From positions 1 to 64,000 of the forward strand of contig JAQGOL010000002.1 of the NCBI GenBank assembly GCA_028293625.1: DNA of 64,000 nt. Reading direction: 5' to 3'. The notes under the pieces were generated by a model. That model was not told the origin of the DNA, did not search any database, and saw only the letters and a list, made by a program, of their open reading frames with translations. The position numbers and the translations under genes are program-made. The stretch is from Chthoniobacteraceae bacterium (GTDB lineage: Bacteria > Verrucomicrobiota > Verrucomicrobiia > Chthoniobacterales > Chthoniobacteraceae). Within the stretch, counting starts at the first letter, position 1. Each line of letters starts with the position of its first letter. Below, piece by piece: positions 62,887-64,000 of this stretch.

Positions 62887-63708
62887 TTATGCTGGTTGCC
62901 GGGCGAATGCCGCCGCTTTTTCAATCAACTCATCGTCAGGCCGCTGGCCGGTGTAGAGGACAAATTGTTCCACCGCCTGGAGCACGATTACTTCTGCGCC
63001 CGAGATTGTTTGTTTGCCCAGCGCTGCCGCCATCGTAATCAACGGGGTTTGGGCCGGCAGCGCGACAACATCAAAAATAACCTGTGCGGCGCGAATAGTC
63101 GCTTCAGGAAAAGAGAGCTGATCGGCTTCAGGCGCGCCCGCCATTCCAATGGGTGTCACGTTGATGAGAAGTCCGGGCGGCTCGTCTTCTTCCGGCTCTG
63201 TCTTGAATTGGTATTGCGCAGCCAATGCCGCGCCAGCCGCTTTGTTCCTTGCAAGAACGGTTCCATTTGTAAATCCGGCATCGCGCAAGGCGCAGGCGAC
63301 GGCCTTTGCCATGCCGCCGCTGCCAAGAAGCGCGAAGCGAAGTGCCGTGGAAATACGATGGGATCGAAGTAAAGAGGCGATTGCGATATAGTCAGTATTA
63401 TAGCCTTTAAGGAAGCCATCGGAGTTGACGATTGTATTGACTGACATGATCCCATTGGCGGAAGGATCAAGTTCATCGAGGTATTCCATGCAGGCTTCCT
63501 TAAAAGGCATCGAGACCGCACAACCGCGAATGCCAAGTGCTCGAACCCCGGTGATTGCGCCGCGCAGATCGGAGGTGCTGAACGCTTTGTAGATGAAGTT
63601 CAGTCCAAGTTCCCGGTAGAGGAAATTATGGAATCGGGTTCCGAAATTGCCCGGCCTTCCCGAGAGCGAGATGCAGAGCCGGGTATCCTTGTTGATGCTG
63701 GGGGCCAC
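62887..63708 (-). CDS. aroE: Shikimate dehydrogenase (AroE)
   Basis: A 273-residue enzyme of the shikimate pathway. The GTG at 63708 is chosen because AAGG lies 7 bp upstream and the product then begins close to the usual start (VAPSINKDTRLCISLSGRPG); a TTG at 63738 would add ten residues. Catalytic Lys is in VSMPFKEACMEY and the canonical substrate motif GYNTDYIA is intact, unlike the paralogue at 46295. The cofactor domain shows FALLGSGGMAKAVACALRDA and LINVTPIGMAG. It reduces 3-dehydroshikimate to shikimate. It lies 20 bp after an aldo/keto reductase gene on the same strand. Confidence 0.92.
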   Translation of the reverse strand: MAPSINKDTRLCISLSGRPGNFGTRFHNFLYRELGLNFIYKAFSTSDLRGAITGVRALGIRGCAVSMPFKEACMEYLDELDPSANGIMSVNTIVNSDGFLKGYNTDYIAIASLLRSHRISTALRFALLGSGGMAKAVACALRDAGFTNGTVLARNKAAGAALAAQYQFKTEPEEDEPPGLLINVTPIGMAGAPEADQLSFPEATIRAAQVIFDVVALPAQTPLITMAAALGKQTISGAEVIVLQAVEQFVLYTGQRPDDELIEKAAAFARQPA

Positions 63709-63728
63709 GGAGTTACCTTGAGAAGTCT

Positions 63729-64000
63729 TTACTGGCAAGGGAAGGGGTTGCGCTCTGAAAACCCTTGCTGATGCCAGTAAGGATAAGGCGCTGGAAGAGC
63801 GCTCGCCAAATCAAGCCGCGCTACTTGTTCCGGCGTGAGGTTCCAGCCGACGGCGCCGAGGTTCTGCCGTAGTTGTTCCTCGTTGCGCGCTCCGATGATG
63901 ACGGTGGAGACAGTCGGCCGCTGGAGTAGCCAGTTTAGCGCGATTTGCGGCACGCTTTTGCCTGTTTGCGCAGCAACTTCATCCAGTGCATCAACGACTT
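63729..64000 (-). CDS. Aldo/keto reductase, C-terminal part (start outside window)
   Basis: The frame is open to the window edge (last base 64000), so only about the final 90 residues are seen. They contain IALNWLLQRPTVSTVIIGAR, RNEEQLRQNLGAVGW and LTPEQVARLDLAS, the classic C-terminal block of aldo/keto reductases. The end (SERNPFPCQ) overlaps the extended AroE frame. The substrate is unknown. Confidence 0.9.
   Translation of the reverse strand, partial: VVDALDEVAAQTGKSVPQIALNWLLQRPTVSTVIIGARNEEQLRQNLGAVGWNLTPEQVARLDLASALPAPYPYWHQQGFSERNPFPCQ

Noticed and set aside
1-64000. CRISPR arrays, tRNA or rRNA genes, IS elements and prophage
   Set aside because: No array of regular short repeats, no cloverleaf-like segment, no transposase or phage protein was seen among the open frames.

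Overview
The window looks like a chromosomal segment of a Verrucomicrobiota bacterium (PVC superphylum; order not resolved). The evidence is the mix of families: DUF1549/DUF1553 proteins with a planctomycete-type cytochrome c domain, two DUF1501 proteins, DUF1800, DUF1080, PEP-CTERM anchored secreted proteins, passenger-associated beta-strand repeats, very large LamG/lamin-tail/CotH proteins, and a XylR-type regulator with a LacI-like sensor and AraC-like HTH. The sequence is moderately GC-rich. Shine-Dalgarno sites are often weak or missing, so several starts were chosen from signal peptides, family alignment and spacing. I saw no tRNA, rRNA, CRISPR array, IS element or phage gene.

Layout. 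0-2 kb: tail of an unknown gene, a DUF883-type membrane protein and an LpxR-like outer-membrane lipid A deacylase. 1.7-7.3 kb: DUF1080, cytochrome c/DUF1549/DUF1553, Tat-exported DUF1501 and a translationally coupled AraC regulator. 7.3-8.6 kb, minus strand: a SWIM zinc-finger protein with a histone-H1-like tail and a peptidoglycan-binding protein. 8.9-12.1 kb: membrane protein, DUF1800 and a second DUF1501. 12.3-16.3 kb: a YbbA/YbbP-type ABC system divergent from a TesA-type SGNH hydrolase, the same arrangement as in E. coli, with start codons overlapping by 10 bp. 16.3-19.9 kb: a secreted prolyl oligopeptidase followed by a POT peptide transporter. 20.2-23.7 kb: a double-domain KaiC-like ATPase coupled to a hybrid histidine kinase. 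23.9-26.2 kb: an ECF sigma factor and small proteins. 26.4-32.4 kb: a giant LamG/lamin-tail/CotH protein.

32.4-50.7 kb is the most interesting part. It is a carbohydrate-utilisation region with two diverging operons. The minus-strand operon holds a sugar epimerase, a Gfo/Idh/MocA oxidoreductase and a FucI/AraA-like protein. A multidomain secreted protein ending in a complete azurin-type copper site and a UlaG-like metallohydrolase follow on the same strand. The plus strand carries an MFS transporter and then an eight-gene operon: Gfo/Idh dehydrogenase, zinc-type dehydrogenase, FGGY kinase, a shikimate-dehydrogenase-like protein, a cupin phosphoglucose isomerase, a D-2-hydroxyacid dehydrogenase, KDPG aldolase and the XylR-type regulator. 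Together they suggest import of a sugar, polyol or inositol-like compound, oxidation, isomerisation, phosphorylation and final aldol cleavage to pyruvate plus a triose phosphate. No recognised acid-sugar dehydratase is present and the substrate is unknown, so this is my main candidate for an undescribed pathway. Similar AT-rich motifs lie near both operons and at the end of the regulator gene.

50.8-62.8 kb: two PEP-CTERM proteins (one with a threefold internal module of about 170 residues) and a second large CotH/lamin-tail protein. 62.9-64 kb, minus strand: a canonical AroE and the C-terminal part of an aldo/keto reductase.
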